DNA from: Pseudoxanthomonas koreensis
GTDB lineage: Bacteria > Pseudomonadota > Gammaproteobacteria > Xanthomonadales > Xanthomonadaceae
Direction: 5' to 3'
DNA length: 34,370 nucleotides
Assembly (NCBI RefSeq): GCF_010093225.1
Contig: NZ_PDWM01000035.1
Location: forward strand, 1 to 34,370
The notes under the pieces: generated by a model
Databases searched by the model: none
The model's input: the letters and a program-made list of their open reading frames with translations, nothing else
What the model was told of the DNA's origin: nothing
Shown: piece by piece, positions 25,596 to 34,370 of the stretch
Layout of the letters: the number at the start of each line of letters is the position of its first letter
Position numbering within the stretch: the stretch's first letter is position 1
Made by a program: the position numbers and the translations under genes

Positions 25596-26012
25596 ATGTC
25601 CGCCACCGCGCGCGCGCTGTGGATCGCGGCGCTGGCCACGACGGCGGTCGCGGCCGGCGCCGGGGTGTGGCTGCTGCGCAGCTTCGACCCCAACGCGGCG
25701 GGAAACCCGTTCCCGCCGTGCATGTTCCACGCCTTCACCGGCCTCTACTGCATCGGCTGCGGGCTGACCCGCGCCCTGCACGCGCTGGTCCACGGCGACG
25801 TGGCCGGCGCGCTGTCGATGAACGTGCTGGGCGTGCTGATGCTGGTGCTGGTGCCGCTGATGGTGGCCTGGGGCCGCGGCTGGCAGCCGCGCGCGCTGCG
25901 GCCGCTGATGGGCGTGGTGATGGAGCCGAAACTGTGGCTGCTGGTGCTGCCGGGCTACTGGGTGGCGCGCAACCTGCCGTGGGTTCCGTTCACGTGGCTC
26001 GCGCCGGGTTGA
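25596..26012 (+). CDS. DUF2752 membrane protein
   Basis: A 138-residue membrane protein with the DUF2752 signature CMFHAFTGLYCIGCGLTRA (cysteines in a C...CxxC arrangement), followed by HALVHGDVAGALSMNVLG and two more hydrophobic segments. The family has no assigned function. It starts 10 bases after the CD225 stop, so the two form an operon. It converges on ampE with one base between the stop codons. Confidence 0.88.
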   Translation: MSATARALWIAALATTAVAAGAGVWLLRSFDPNAAGNPFPPCMFHAFTGLYCIGCGLTRALHALVHGDVAGALSMNVLGVLMLVLVPLMVAWGRGWQPRALRPLMGVVMEPKLWLLVLPGYWVARNLPWVPFTWLAPG

Positions 26013-26013
26013 C

Positions 26014-26913
26014 TCAGCTCACCCACCCGGCGATCACCAGCAGCGCCAGCAGCGCCAGCCACAGCAACAGCATGCGCCACACCAGGCTCATCGCGTCGCG
26101 CAGTTCGACCAGCTCGCCGGTGACCGCCACCGGCACCGGCTGGCCTTCGCGCAGGTAGTCCTCGGCCTCCTCGGCCAGTTCACCGCGCACCGCGGCACGG
26201 CCGGCGGCTTCCAGGAAACCGCTCTGCGCGTGCCAGCGGTCGCCGCCGCCGGCGCGCCAGGCGCGGAACACCAGGTCGAAGTTGCCCGCCAGCGCCAGCG
26301 CCAGGGTCATCAGCTGCGCCACCGGCCATTCCAGCCAGTGCAGCAGCACGCGCGCGCCGGCCGCGTTCTCCACGGGCAGACGCGCCGGACCGGCCAGCGC
26401 GGCGCGCTCGGCCAGGCGATACAGCGCGGCCCCGGTCGGACCCAGCAGCAGGAACCAGAACAGCGGCGCGAACCAGCGCCGCAGCGCGCTGCGCATCAGC
26501 GTGCCCGGCAGCAGGTGGCCTTCGACCACCGTCGCGCCCGGTTCGGGCGCCAGCAGCGCCAGGCGCGCGCGCCGGGTCTGCGGATCGGAATCGTCGAGCG
26601 CGGCCTCGACGTCGATGTCCAGGTCGCGCGGCCCCCAGGCGCAGACCAGCACGACCACGCCGAACAGCAGGCCCAGCAGGCCCCAGAGGCGGCCGTACAG
26701 CAGCACCTGCAACAGCAGCACCAGCAGCACCGGCGGCAGCAGCGCCAGCCAGATGCCGGAGCGGCCCTGCCAGAACCCGCCCTCGCCCGCATGGGCGCCG
26801 ACCCAGTCCAGCCAGCGCTCGAACCAGTGGAACCGGCGCAGCGAGGCCATCGGCGCGGGCGCGACATGGCCCAGCACCAGGGCGGCGACGACGGCAACCA
26901 GCGTGGTGAACAT
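26014..26913 (-). CDS. ampE: AmpE-like inner-membrane protein
   Basis: A 299-residue membrane protein whose layout matches AmpE: a short N-terminal helix (MFTTLVAVVAALVLGHV), a pair of central helices, a cytoplasmic loop with an acidic DLDIDVEAALDDSD segment, the RRWFAPLFWFLLLGPTGAALYRL motif, and a C-terminal helix. AmpE was first described with AmpD as a modulator of beta-lactamase induction; its biochemical role is uncertain. The ATG at 26913 has a GGAGGG ribosome site. A TAGAAT -10 box lies 36 bases upstream, so it has its own promoter downstream of nudC. ampD is not adjacent. Confidence 0.75.
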   Translation of the reverse strand: MFTTLVAVVAALVLGHVAPAPMASLRRFHWFERWLDWVGAHAGEGGFWQGRSGIWLALLPPVLLVLLLQVLLYGRLWGLLGLLFGVVVLVCAWGPRDLDIDVEAALDDSDPQTRRARLALLAPEPGATVVEGHLLPGTLMRSALRRWFAPLFWFLLLGPTGAALYRLAERAALAGPARLPVENAAGARVLLHWLEWPVAQLMTLALALAGNFDLVFRAWRAGGGDRWHAQSGFLEAAGRAAVRGELAEEAEDYLREGQPVPVAVTGELVELRDAMSLVWRMLLLWLALLALLVIAGWVS

Positions 26914-26948
26914 GCGAGCGGCTCCCTCCACGCCGGTCCAGGGGAGGG

Positions 26949-26954
26949 ATTCTA
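26949..26954 (-). promoter_or_regulatory. -10 box of ampE
   Basis: TAGAAT on the minus strand, in the short gap between nudC and ampE. There is no clear -35. Confidence 0.45.
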
Positions 26955-26977
26955 GCCGGAGCCCGCGACCGGCGACG

Positions 26978-27928
26978 CTAAGCGCGCGTGAGCATGCCGC
27001 CGTGCGCGTGCCAGTGCGCGATGAGCGAACGGGCGATGGAGATCGGCGGCGCCAGCAGGATCGAGTCCGCACCTGCGTCGGCGTCGTCGCGGAGCAGGGC
27101 CGCACCGATTTCCGCGCGGCTGAACCAGCGCGCCTGTTCCAGTTCCCCGTCCACCTGCGGCTCGTCCGGCTCGGCCAGCGCCTCGAAGCCGAGCATCAGC
27201 GCGCCGGGGAACGGCCACGGCTGCGCGCCCAGGTAGCGGCAGGCGCGGACCCGCACCGCGGTTTCCTCGTGGACCTCGCGCGCCACCGTCTGTTCCAGGG
27301 TCTCGCCCGGTTCGACGAAGCCGGCCACCACCGACCAGCGCCGTGGCGGCCAGCCCGGCTGCCGGCCCAGCAGCAGGCGCTCGCCATCGCTCACCGCCAC
27401 GATCACCGCCGGGTCCACCCGCGGGTAGTGGTCGTTGCCGCACTGCGCGCAATGCCCGGTGAAGCCGCCGCGAGCGAACGCGACCGCGCCGCCGCAGACG
27501 CCGCAGAAACGGTTGCGCGCCTGCCACCAGAGCATGCCGCGGGCGTAGGCGTAGGCGCCGGCGATCTCCGCCGGCCACTCGGCCGCGGCACGGCGCAGGT
27601 CGATCCACTGCGCCGCGTCCAGCGCCGGCAGCGTCGCCGACTCGACCGCGAACCAGGCCTGGCCACCGTCGCGCGAGCGGCCCAGGAACACCGCCGTGCC
27701 CGGCCCGCCACCGACGTCATCGCCGCGCAGGTCCAGCAGCGCGCCATCGGCCGCCACCGCTGCGCGGCCTTCGCCATCCAGCACCAGCAGCCGCGCACCG
27801 GGCCACAGCCCGCGCAGCGCCTCGGCGTCGCCGCGCAGCGGATCGGCGCGGTCCAGCGGGGCCGCGGCGAAGGCGAAACCTTCGAGGATGGCAGGGTCGG
27901 GCAGGACCGGGCCGGGCACGCGCGCCAC
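26978..27928 (-). CDS. nudC: NAD(+) diphosphatase / NAD-RNA decapping enzyme
   Basis: A 316-residue Nudix hydrolase that cleaves NADH and removes NAD caps from RNA. It has the zinc ribbon (C142, C145, C160, C163) and the Nudix box from G203 (GFVEPGETLEQTVAREVHEE). Two differences from the usual pattern stand out: the Gly near the end of the Nudix box is Ala (A224, EETAV), and the NudC substrate motif SQPWPFPxS reads AQPWPFPGA. The catalytic glutamates are intact, so activity is likely. The start is GTG at 27928, 9 bases after the erpA stop. Confidence 0.93.
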   Translation of the reverse strand: MARVPGPVLPDPAILEGFAFAAAPLDRADPLRGDAEALRGLWPGARLLVLDGEGRAAVAADGALLDLRGDDVGGGPGTAVFLGRSRDGGQAWFAVESATLPALDAAQWIDLRRAAAEWPAEIAGAYAYARGMLWWQARNRFCGVCGGAVAFARGGFTGHCAQCGNDHYPRVDPAVIVAVSDGERLLLGRQPGWPPRRWSVVAGFVEPGETLEQTVAREVHEETAVRVRACRYLGAQPWPFPGALMLGFEALAEPDEPQVDGELEQARWFSRAEIGAALLRDDADAGADSILLAPPISIARSLIAHWHAHGGMLTRA

Positions 27929-27937
27929 CCGGCCGGG

Positions 27938-28300
27938 TCAGGTGCTGAAACTGCTGCCGCAGCCGCAGGTGGTCTTGGCGTTGGGGTTGCGGATCACGAA
28001 CTGCGCCCCGCTCAGGCCTTCGCTGTAGTCGACCTCGGCGCCCATCAGGTACTGCAGGCTCAGCGGGTCGACCAGCAGGGTCACACCGTCGGTGTCCACC
28101 GCCATGTCGTCCTCGGCCCGGGTCTCGTCGAACTCGAAGCCGTACTGGAAGCCGGAGCAGCCGCCGCCCTGGATGTAGACGCGCAGGCTCAGGGCCTCGT
28201 TGCCTTCCTCGGCGATGAGTTCGCGCACCTTGGCGGCCGCGGCCTGACTGAAGCGCAACGGCTGCTCGAGTTGCTGGTAGCTGGGGTGGAGAAGTTCCAT
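27938..28300 (-). CDS. erpA: A-type iron-sulfur insertion protein ErpA
   Basis: A 120-residue A-type carrier that delivers Fe-S clusters to target proteins. The three cluster cysteines are C48 ([11 protein letters not shown]), C112 and C114 (TTCGCGSSF). The length and motifs match ErpA. It lies between bactofilin (31 bases upstream) and nudC (9 bases downstream), all on one strand and probably in one transcript. The gap upstream holds a small hairpin at 28312-28327. Confidence 0.95.
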   Translation of the reverse strand: MELLHPSYQQLEQPLRFSQAAAAKVRELIAEEGNEALSLRVYIQGGGCSGFQYGFEFDETRAEDDMAVDTDGVTLLVDPLSLQYLMGAEVDYSEGLSGAQFVIRNPNAKTTCGCGSSFST

Positions 28301-28311
28301 GCCGCCAAGAT

Positions 28312-28327
28312 GGGGCCCGAAGGCCCC
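28312..28327 (-). other. UUCG-loop hairpin between bactofilin and erpA
   Basis: On the minus strand GGGGCC, loop TTCG, GGCCCC: a very stable tetraloop hairpin just upstream of the erpA ribosome-site region. It may reduce read-through or protect the erpA message end. It has no T-run. Confidence 0.35.
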
Positions 28328-28331
28328 CGGA

Positions 28332-28772
28332 TCAAGCCTTGGCCGCCTTGGCCGCGGTGATCGGCGTGGCCGCCTCCGGCACCGCCGCCACCCGCGGCTG
28401 CGAGGACGCATGGACCAGGCGGCCGGTCAGCTGCGCGCCGGCGCTCATTTCCACCACCGTGTAGTGGACGTTGCCCTCCACGCGGGCCTTCTGCGCCAGT
28501 TCGATCCGCTCGCCGGCGTGCACGTCGCCGTTCAGGGTGCCGTTCACGATCACCACCGGCGCATGCACCTCACCCTCGATCATGCCCTGCTCGGCCAGCA
28601 CCAGGCTGGCCGGCTTGCCCTCGGCGGCCAGCACCTTGCCGACGATGCGGCCTTCCACGTACAGGCCGCCGCTGAACTCCAGGTCGCCGCGGATGACCAC
28701 GTCCGGGCCGATCAGGGTGTCGATGGTGAAGCCGTCGCGCTGGGCCGTCTTGTTGTTCTTGAACACGCTCAT
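28332..28772 (-). CDS. Bactofilin (polymer-forming cytoskeletal protein)
   Basis: A 146-residue bactofilin. The core from about residue 17 to 115 is a right-handed beta-helix ([53 protein letters not shown]), with a short N-terminal tail ([14 protein letters not shown]) and an Ala-rich C-terminal tail. Bactofilins self-assemble into filaments without nucleotides and position cell-wall or surface machinery. Its ATG overlaps the stop of the upstream DUF6776 gene (ATGA), which suggests the membrane coiled-coil protein is its partner or membrane anchor. Confidence 0.92.
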   Translation of the reverse strand: MSVFKNNKTAQRDGFTIDTLIGPDVVIRGDLEFSGGLYVEGRIVGKVLAAEGKPASLVLAEQGMIEGEVHAPVVIVNGTLNGDVHAGERIELAQKARVEGNVHYTVVEMSAGAQLTGRLVHASSQPRVAAVPEAATPITAAKAAKA

Positions 28773-29500
28773 TTTTCTCCGCCGCTCCCCGCGGGTTTCC
28801 AGTCGAAGGTCTGCTCGACGCCCCCCGCGCCGCCACGCAGCGAGACTCGCACACGCTGCGGGGTGAAATCCTTGGGCAACATCACGTTGCCCGTCAATTC
28901 CTGGAAATACCGGAACGAATAGTCCTGTCCCGGGCTTCCCGGCCTGTTGTGCAGTTCGTCCCAGCCGATCGTGGCCAGCTTGCCGGCGCGCACGCCCTCC
29001 ACCGCGAAGCGCAGCTGGCCCTGGCTGATGGCGCCGCGGTTCAGGTTCTGGGTCAGCACCGCGCGGTAGCTCCAGGTCCCGGCCTCGGTGGGCGTGAACT
29101 CGATGGAGTGCACGTTCAGGCCCTTGCGCTGCGAGGTCGAGCCGACCAGGCGCTCGTAGAAGGCCACGTCGGCGCGCAGGGCGGCGATCTCCTCGTCGCG
29201 CTCGGCCAGCGAGGACTGCAGTTCGCTGTTGGCCGCGCGGCTGATCTGGTCCGAACGCTGCAGGGTGACCAGGCGCTGGGTGGTCTCGTCGAGCTGGCGC
29301 TGCTGCACGGCCGCGGTGCGCTCGGCGGCACGCAGCTGGCTGCGCGCGTCGCCCGCGCCCGGCGCGGCCAGCGACGATGCCAGCCACCAGGCCAGGCCCA
29401 GCGAAACCAGCCAGGCCACGGCGAGGGCGATCCACAGGCGGCGGCCGGCCAGGCGCGGCTGCCGCGGGACCACCTGGAAACGGGGAACGGGTTCAGTCAT
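28769..29500 (-). CDS. DUF6776-like membrane protein with coiled coil
   Basis: A 243-residue protein with one N-terminal membrane helix (LWIALAVAWLVSLGLAWWLA), a coiled coil (about 55-112: heptad-like SQLRAAERTAAVQQRQLDE and LQSSLAERDEEIAALRAD) and a C-terminal beta-rich domain, probably periplasmic (VLTQNLNRGAISQGQLRF; MLPKDFTPQRVRVSL). This layout fits the DUF6776 family, with no assigned role. It overlaps the bactofilin gene by ATGA. The divergent upstream gap (29501-29625) holds an inverted repeat that may be an operator. Confidence 0.7.
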   Translation of the reverse strand: MTEPVPRFQVVPRQPRLAGRRLWIALAVAWLVSLGLAWWLASSLAAPGAGDARSQLRAAERTAAVQQRQLDETTQRLVTLQRSDQISRAANSELQSSLAERDEEIAALRADVAFYERLVGSTSQRKGLNVHSIEFTPTEAGTWSYRAVLTQNLNRGAISQGQLRFAVEGVRAGKLATIGWDELHNRPGSPGQDYSFRYFQELTGNVMLPKDFTPQRVRVSLRGGAGGVEQTFDWKPAGSGGEK

Positions 29501-29538
29501 GTCGTCGCGGTGGAGGCCGGCATCGGGCCGATTCTGCC

Positions 29539-29569
29539 TATACTGCTTCCGGAACGGGCCAGCAGTGTA
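29539..29569. promoter_or_regulatory. Operator-like inverted repeat in a divergent gap
   Basis: TATACTGCT, 13 bases, then AGCAGTGTA; the half-sites pair at 8 of 9 positions. It lies in the 125-base gap between the divergent DUF6776 and DUF4126 genes, and overlaps a TATACT -10-like box, so a repressor there could control one or both. Confidence 0.4.
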
Positions 29570-29625
29570 ACGCCCGCCCGCGGCGGGGCCAGCGGCATGA
29601 GCGCGCGGCCGAGGAGGATCGCTCC

Positions 29626-30231
29626 ATGACCGAAGCCCACATCTACGTGATCGGGATCCTGCTGGCCTGGATGGCCGGGATCCGCGCCTACCTCACCGTG
29701 TTCGGCGTGGGCCTGGCCGGCCTGCTCGGCTGGGTCGACCTGCCGCCGGCGCTGCAGCCGACCATGTCCTGGTGGGTGCTGGGCACCTCCGGCCTGCTCG
29801 CCCTGGCCGAATTCTTCGCCGACAAGATCCCCGGCGTGGACTCGGTGTGGGACCTGCTGCAGACCCTGGCCCGGGTCCCGGCCGGCGCCTTCCTCGCCGC
29901 GGCCACGCTCTCGCCCGACGGCCAGCTCGGCGGCACCGCGCTGGCCGCCGGCGCCGGCATCGCCCTGGCCAGCCACGGGCTCAAGGCCGGCACCCGCGCG
30001 CTGCTGAACACCTCGCCGGAACCGGCGAGCAACTGGGTCGCTTCGGTGGCCGAGGACACCGTGGTGGTCGGCGGCCTGGCGCTGGTCATGGCCCATCCGT
30101 GGATCGCGCTGTTCGTGGTGGTCGGCGCCAGCCTGCTCGGCGCGCTGCTGGTGTGGTGGGTCTGGCGCACGCTCAGCCGCGGCGTGCGCCGGCTGTTCGC
30201 GCCGCCGCCGGCGCCATCACCGCCGGCATAG
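29626..30231 (+). CDS. DUF4126 membrane protein
   Basis: A 201-residue membrane protein with about five hydrophobic segments. DUF4126 features are visible: IGILLAWMAGIRAYLTVFGVGL at the start, ALAEFFADKIPGVDSVWDLL, a TRALLNTSPEPASNWVASVAED segment and a Pro-rich end. The function is unknown. The ATG at 29626 has a GAGGAGG ribosome site; longer readings are not supported. Confidence 0.85.
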   Translation: MTEAHIYVIGILLAWMAGIRAYLTVFGVGLAGLLGWVDLPPALQPTMSWWVLGTSGLLALAEFFADKIPGVDSVWDLLQTLARVPAGAFLAAATLSPDGQLGGTALAAGAGIALASHGLKAGTRALLNTSPEPASNWVASVAEDTVVVGGLALVMAHPWIALFVVVGASLLGALLVWWVWRTLSRGVRRLFAPPPAPSPPA

Positions 30232-30253
30232 CGCCGGCGCGGCCCGGTTGTAC

Positions 30254-30284
30254 TTGTCGTGGCGAACGCACTTGGTCACATAAT
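30254..30284 (+). promoter_or_regulatory. Promoter of the REC-GGDEF-EAL / hybrid kinase pair
   Basis: TTGTCG (30254-30259) and CATAAT (30279-30284), 19 bases apart, 25 bases before the start codon. The boxes are reasonable, but the spacing is longer than the ideal 17. Confidence 0.45.
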
Positions 30285-30308
30285 GCGGTCCCAGCAGGGG
30301 GAAGACTG

Positions 30309-32189
30309 ATGGCCGTACGGGAACCCGCTTCATTGCCGGAGGATGCGGCTGCGCGCCAGCGGGCGCGCGCCGAGACGCCGCCGCCGCGCTACTGGCGGCG
30401 CTGGACGCAGGACGCCGCCGAAGCCGGCGCCGATGCAGGCGGGCTGGCGCCTGCCGCGTCCCTCGCCCCGGCGACGGGCCAGGTGCCGCCGTCCGCGGCC
30501 GATGCCACCGGCACCCCGTCCGGACAGGCCACCACCGATGATTCCCCCTACCGCATCCTGATCGTCGAGGACGACCGCACCCAGGCCCTGTTCGCGCAGA
30601 GCGTGCTGCACGGCGCGGGCATGAAGGCCGAAGTGCAGATGCAGCCGGACGGGGTGATCGACGCGATCCGGCGCTTCGACCCGGACCTGATCCTGATGGA
30701 CCTGCACATGCCCGGCCTGGACGGTATGCGCCTGACCTCGCTGATCCGCCAGCAGGCCGAATTCCAGCTGCTGCCGATCGTGTTCCTCACCGGCGACCCG
30801 GACCCGGAGCGCCAGTTCGAAGTGCTCGAGAGCGGCGCCGACGATTTCCTGACCAAGCCCATCCGCCCGCGCCACCTCATCGCCGCGGTCTCCAACCGGA
30901 TCCAGCGCAGCCGCGCGCAGCTGCGCCAGGCCGCGCCGGCACCCGACGCGACCCTGCGCAACCATCCGGAGACCGGCCTGGCCACCCGCGGCTGGCTGCT
31001 GCAGCAGGTCGACGAGGCGCTGCTCGCCGGCACCGGCGGCGGCCTGTTCTTCGTCGAGGTCGCCAGCGCGCTGGGCCTGCGCGAGCGCTACGGCTACGCC
31101 GCGTTCGAGAAACTGATGAACCAGGCCGGCAACCGCCTGTCCCGGCTCGGCGCCCCGGCGCCGGTGGCGCGCCTGAACGACAACAGCTTCCTGCTGCTGG
31201 CCAGCGGCCGCGACGAATCGATCCTGGAGCAGTTCGCCAACCTGCTGCGCACCGGCCTGTCCGCGGAAAGCTTCGGCGTGCGCGACGACGAGCAGGTGCA
31301 GCTGCGCAGCGCGGTGGGCTTTACCGCGCTGTCGGCCGGCTTCGCCGACGCCGGCTCGGCGCTGGAGGCGATCGAGCGCAGCGCGCTGCAGGCGCGGCTG
31401 CGCAGCAGCGGCGTGGCCGCCTACGTGCCGCCCAGCGACACCGAGGCGCAGGAACGGCTGGCGCTGCTCGAAGGCCAGCTGGAACTGGCCTACCAGCCGA
31501 TCGTCGCGGTGGCCGGCAACGAGCAGGCCCAGTACCAGGTCCTGCTGCGCCTGCGCCGTCCCGACGGCACGCTGCTCTCGGCCGCGCAGGTCGTGCCGGC
31601 CGCCGAGGCCAGCGGCCGCATCGCCGACCTGGACCAGCAGGTGATGGAACACGCGCTGGACATGATCGCCCAGCGCAGCGCGGCCGGCACTCCGCTGCGC
31701 CTGTTCGTCTCGCAGTCGCCGCGCACGCTGGCGCGCGAGGCCTTCGCCGACTGGCTGCTGCAGACCATCGAAACGCGCCGCATCGACGCCTCGGCGGTGG
31801 TGATCGACCTGCGCCTGGGCGATGCGCTGATCCACAGCGTCACCCTGGGCGAGTTCTGCCGGCGGCTGATGGCCGCCGGCGTGCAGTTCTGCCTGAGCCA
31901 GTTCGAACCCGGCACCGAAGCCGACGCGCTGCTCAACCAGTTGCCGCTGGGCTACGTGCGCATGGCCGGGCGCTACGCCGGCGCGCACGCGGACCCGGAA
32001 CTGCGCGACCAGTTGCGCGGGGCGATCGACCTGGCCCACCGCCTGGGCCTGCAGGTGATCGGCCAGCAGATCGAGGATCCGCAGGCCGCCGCGGCGATGT
32101 GGATGGGCGGCATCGACTACATCCAGGGCAACCTGGTCAGTTCGGTCGGCACCGACCTGGATTTCGACTTCCAGAACGCGGTGCTGTAG
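30309..32189 (+). CDS. Response-regulator protein with degenerate GGDEF and EAL domains
   Basis: A 626-residue cytosolic protein. An Ala/Pro-rich N-terminus (about 1-75) precedes a receiver domain with all key residues (phospho-acceptor D131 in LILMDLHMPG, T161, K183). A GGDEF-like domain (about 215-365) has NDNSF (290-294) where GGDEF should be. An EAL-like domain (about 375-620) has Q410 instead of the catalytic Glu (YQVLLR), SQFE (530-533) instead of DDFG, and none of the other metal-binding motifs. It should therefore neither make nor degrade c-di-GMP. Similar REC-GGDEF-EAL proteins with dead domains act as c-di-GMP receptors or scaffolds in xanthomonads (Filp, FimX type). The next gene, a hybrid kinase, starts 3 bases after the stop, so it probably phosphorylates this receiver. 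Confidence 0.9.
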   Translation: MAVREPASLPEDAAARQRARAETPPPRYWRRWTQDAAEAGADAGGLAPAASLAPATGQVPPSAADATGTPSGQATTDDSPYRILIVEDDRTQALFAQSVLHGAGMKAEVQMQPDGVIDAIRRFDPDLILMDLHMPGLDGMRLTSLIRQQAEFQLLPIVFLTGDPDPERQFEVLESGADDFLTKPIRPRHLIAAVSNRIQRSRAQLRQAAPAPDATLRNHPETGLATRGWLLQQVDEALLAGTGGGLFFVEVASALGLRERYGYAAFEKLMNQAGNRLSRLGAPAPVARLNDNSFLLLASGRDESILEQFANLLRTGLSAESFGVRDDEQVQLRSAVGFTALSAGFADAGSALEAIERSALQARLRSSGVAAYVPPSDTEAQERLALLEGQLELAYQPIVAVAGNEQAQYQVLLRLRRPDGTLLSAAQVVPAAEASGRIADLDQQVMEHALDMIAQRSAAGTPLRLFVSQSPRTLAREAFADWLLQTIETRRIDASAVVIDLRLGDALIHSVTLGEFCRRLMAAGVQFCLSQFEPGTEADALLNQLPLGYVRMAGRYAGAHADPELRDQLRGAIDLAHRLGLQVIGQQIEDPQAAAAMWMGGIDYIQGNLVSSVGTDLDFDFQNAVL

Positions 32190-32192
32190 CCG

Positions 32193-34370
<2,178 letters not shown>

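Overview
The window is about 70% GC with strong GC bias at third codon positions. Its gene order (aroQ-accB-accC-prmA-DUF3426-fis-...-purH-purD, and cutA-dsbD divergent from groESL) is that of a gammaproteobacterium of the Xanthomonadaceae/Lysobacteraceae (Luteimonas, Lysobacter, Pseudoxanthomonas or Stenotrophomonas-like). GTAG-type palindromic repeats, weak TAGAAT/TAGGCT-like -10 boxes and a CIRCE site upstream of groES support this. Species cannot be fixed from sequence alone.

Region by region. (1) 1-3000 is an accessory Rhs polymorphic-toxin island. It holds the 3' end of an Rhs gene with a variable C-terminal domain, a DUF4279-type immunity candidate, a terminator and a truncated minus-strand gene. 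After a REP-like hairpin comes a second, 5'-truncated Rhs fragment with a different tail, overlapped by a lipoprotein gene. GC drops clearly in the toxin tails and immunity genes. (2) 3000-6200, minus strand: a YihY/BrkB membrane protein, then groES-groEL. groESL has a consensus heat-shock sigma-32 promoter and a CIRCE/HrcA operator in its leader. (3) 6290-9620, plus strand: cutA, dsbD and a TlpA-type thioredoxin, a compact envelope thiol-redox operon. DsbD has a duplicated N-terminal domain whose second copy has lost an active-site cysteine. A GTAG inverted repeat follows and supplies the tlpA stop codon. (4) 9898-14551: aroQ, accB, accC (biotin carboxyl carrier and biotin carboxylase of fatty-acid synthesis), prmA, a DUF3426 zinc-ribbon membrane protein and fis. 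(5) 14689-16526: an accessory pair, a secreted trypsin-like protease and a small secreted protein, placed between fis and purH. (6) 16635-20404: purH and purD (purine synthesis) around a second GTAG repeat and a GNAT acetyltransferase. (7) 20474-25139: a hotdog thioesterase, a DUF4010/MgtC-type membrane protein, a LigB-type dioxygenase (minus) and a transporter-acyltransferase fusion. (8) 25244-26012: a CD225 (dispanin) protein plus a DUF2752 protein. (9) 26014-29500, minus: DUF6776 protein, bactofilin, erpA and nudC in a tight run, then ampE. (10) 29626-34370: a DUF4126 membrane protein, then a two-gene signalling pair. The first is a REC-GGDEF-EAL protein whose GGDEF and EAL motifs are both degenerate. 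The second is a hybrid histidine kinase that runs off the window end.

Most of the window is ordinary core genome. The parts worth a second look are the mosaic Rhs island with REP-like boundaries, the doubly controlled groESL leader, the duplicated and degenerate DsbD alpha domain, the catalytically dead c-di-GMP-type protein paired with a hybrid kinase, the protease/partner insertion, the dispanin/DUF2752 pair, and the two long GTAG inverted-repeat elements.
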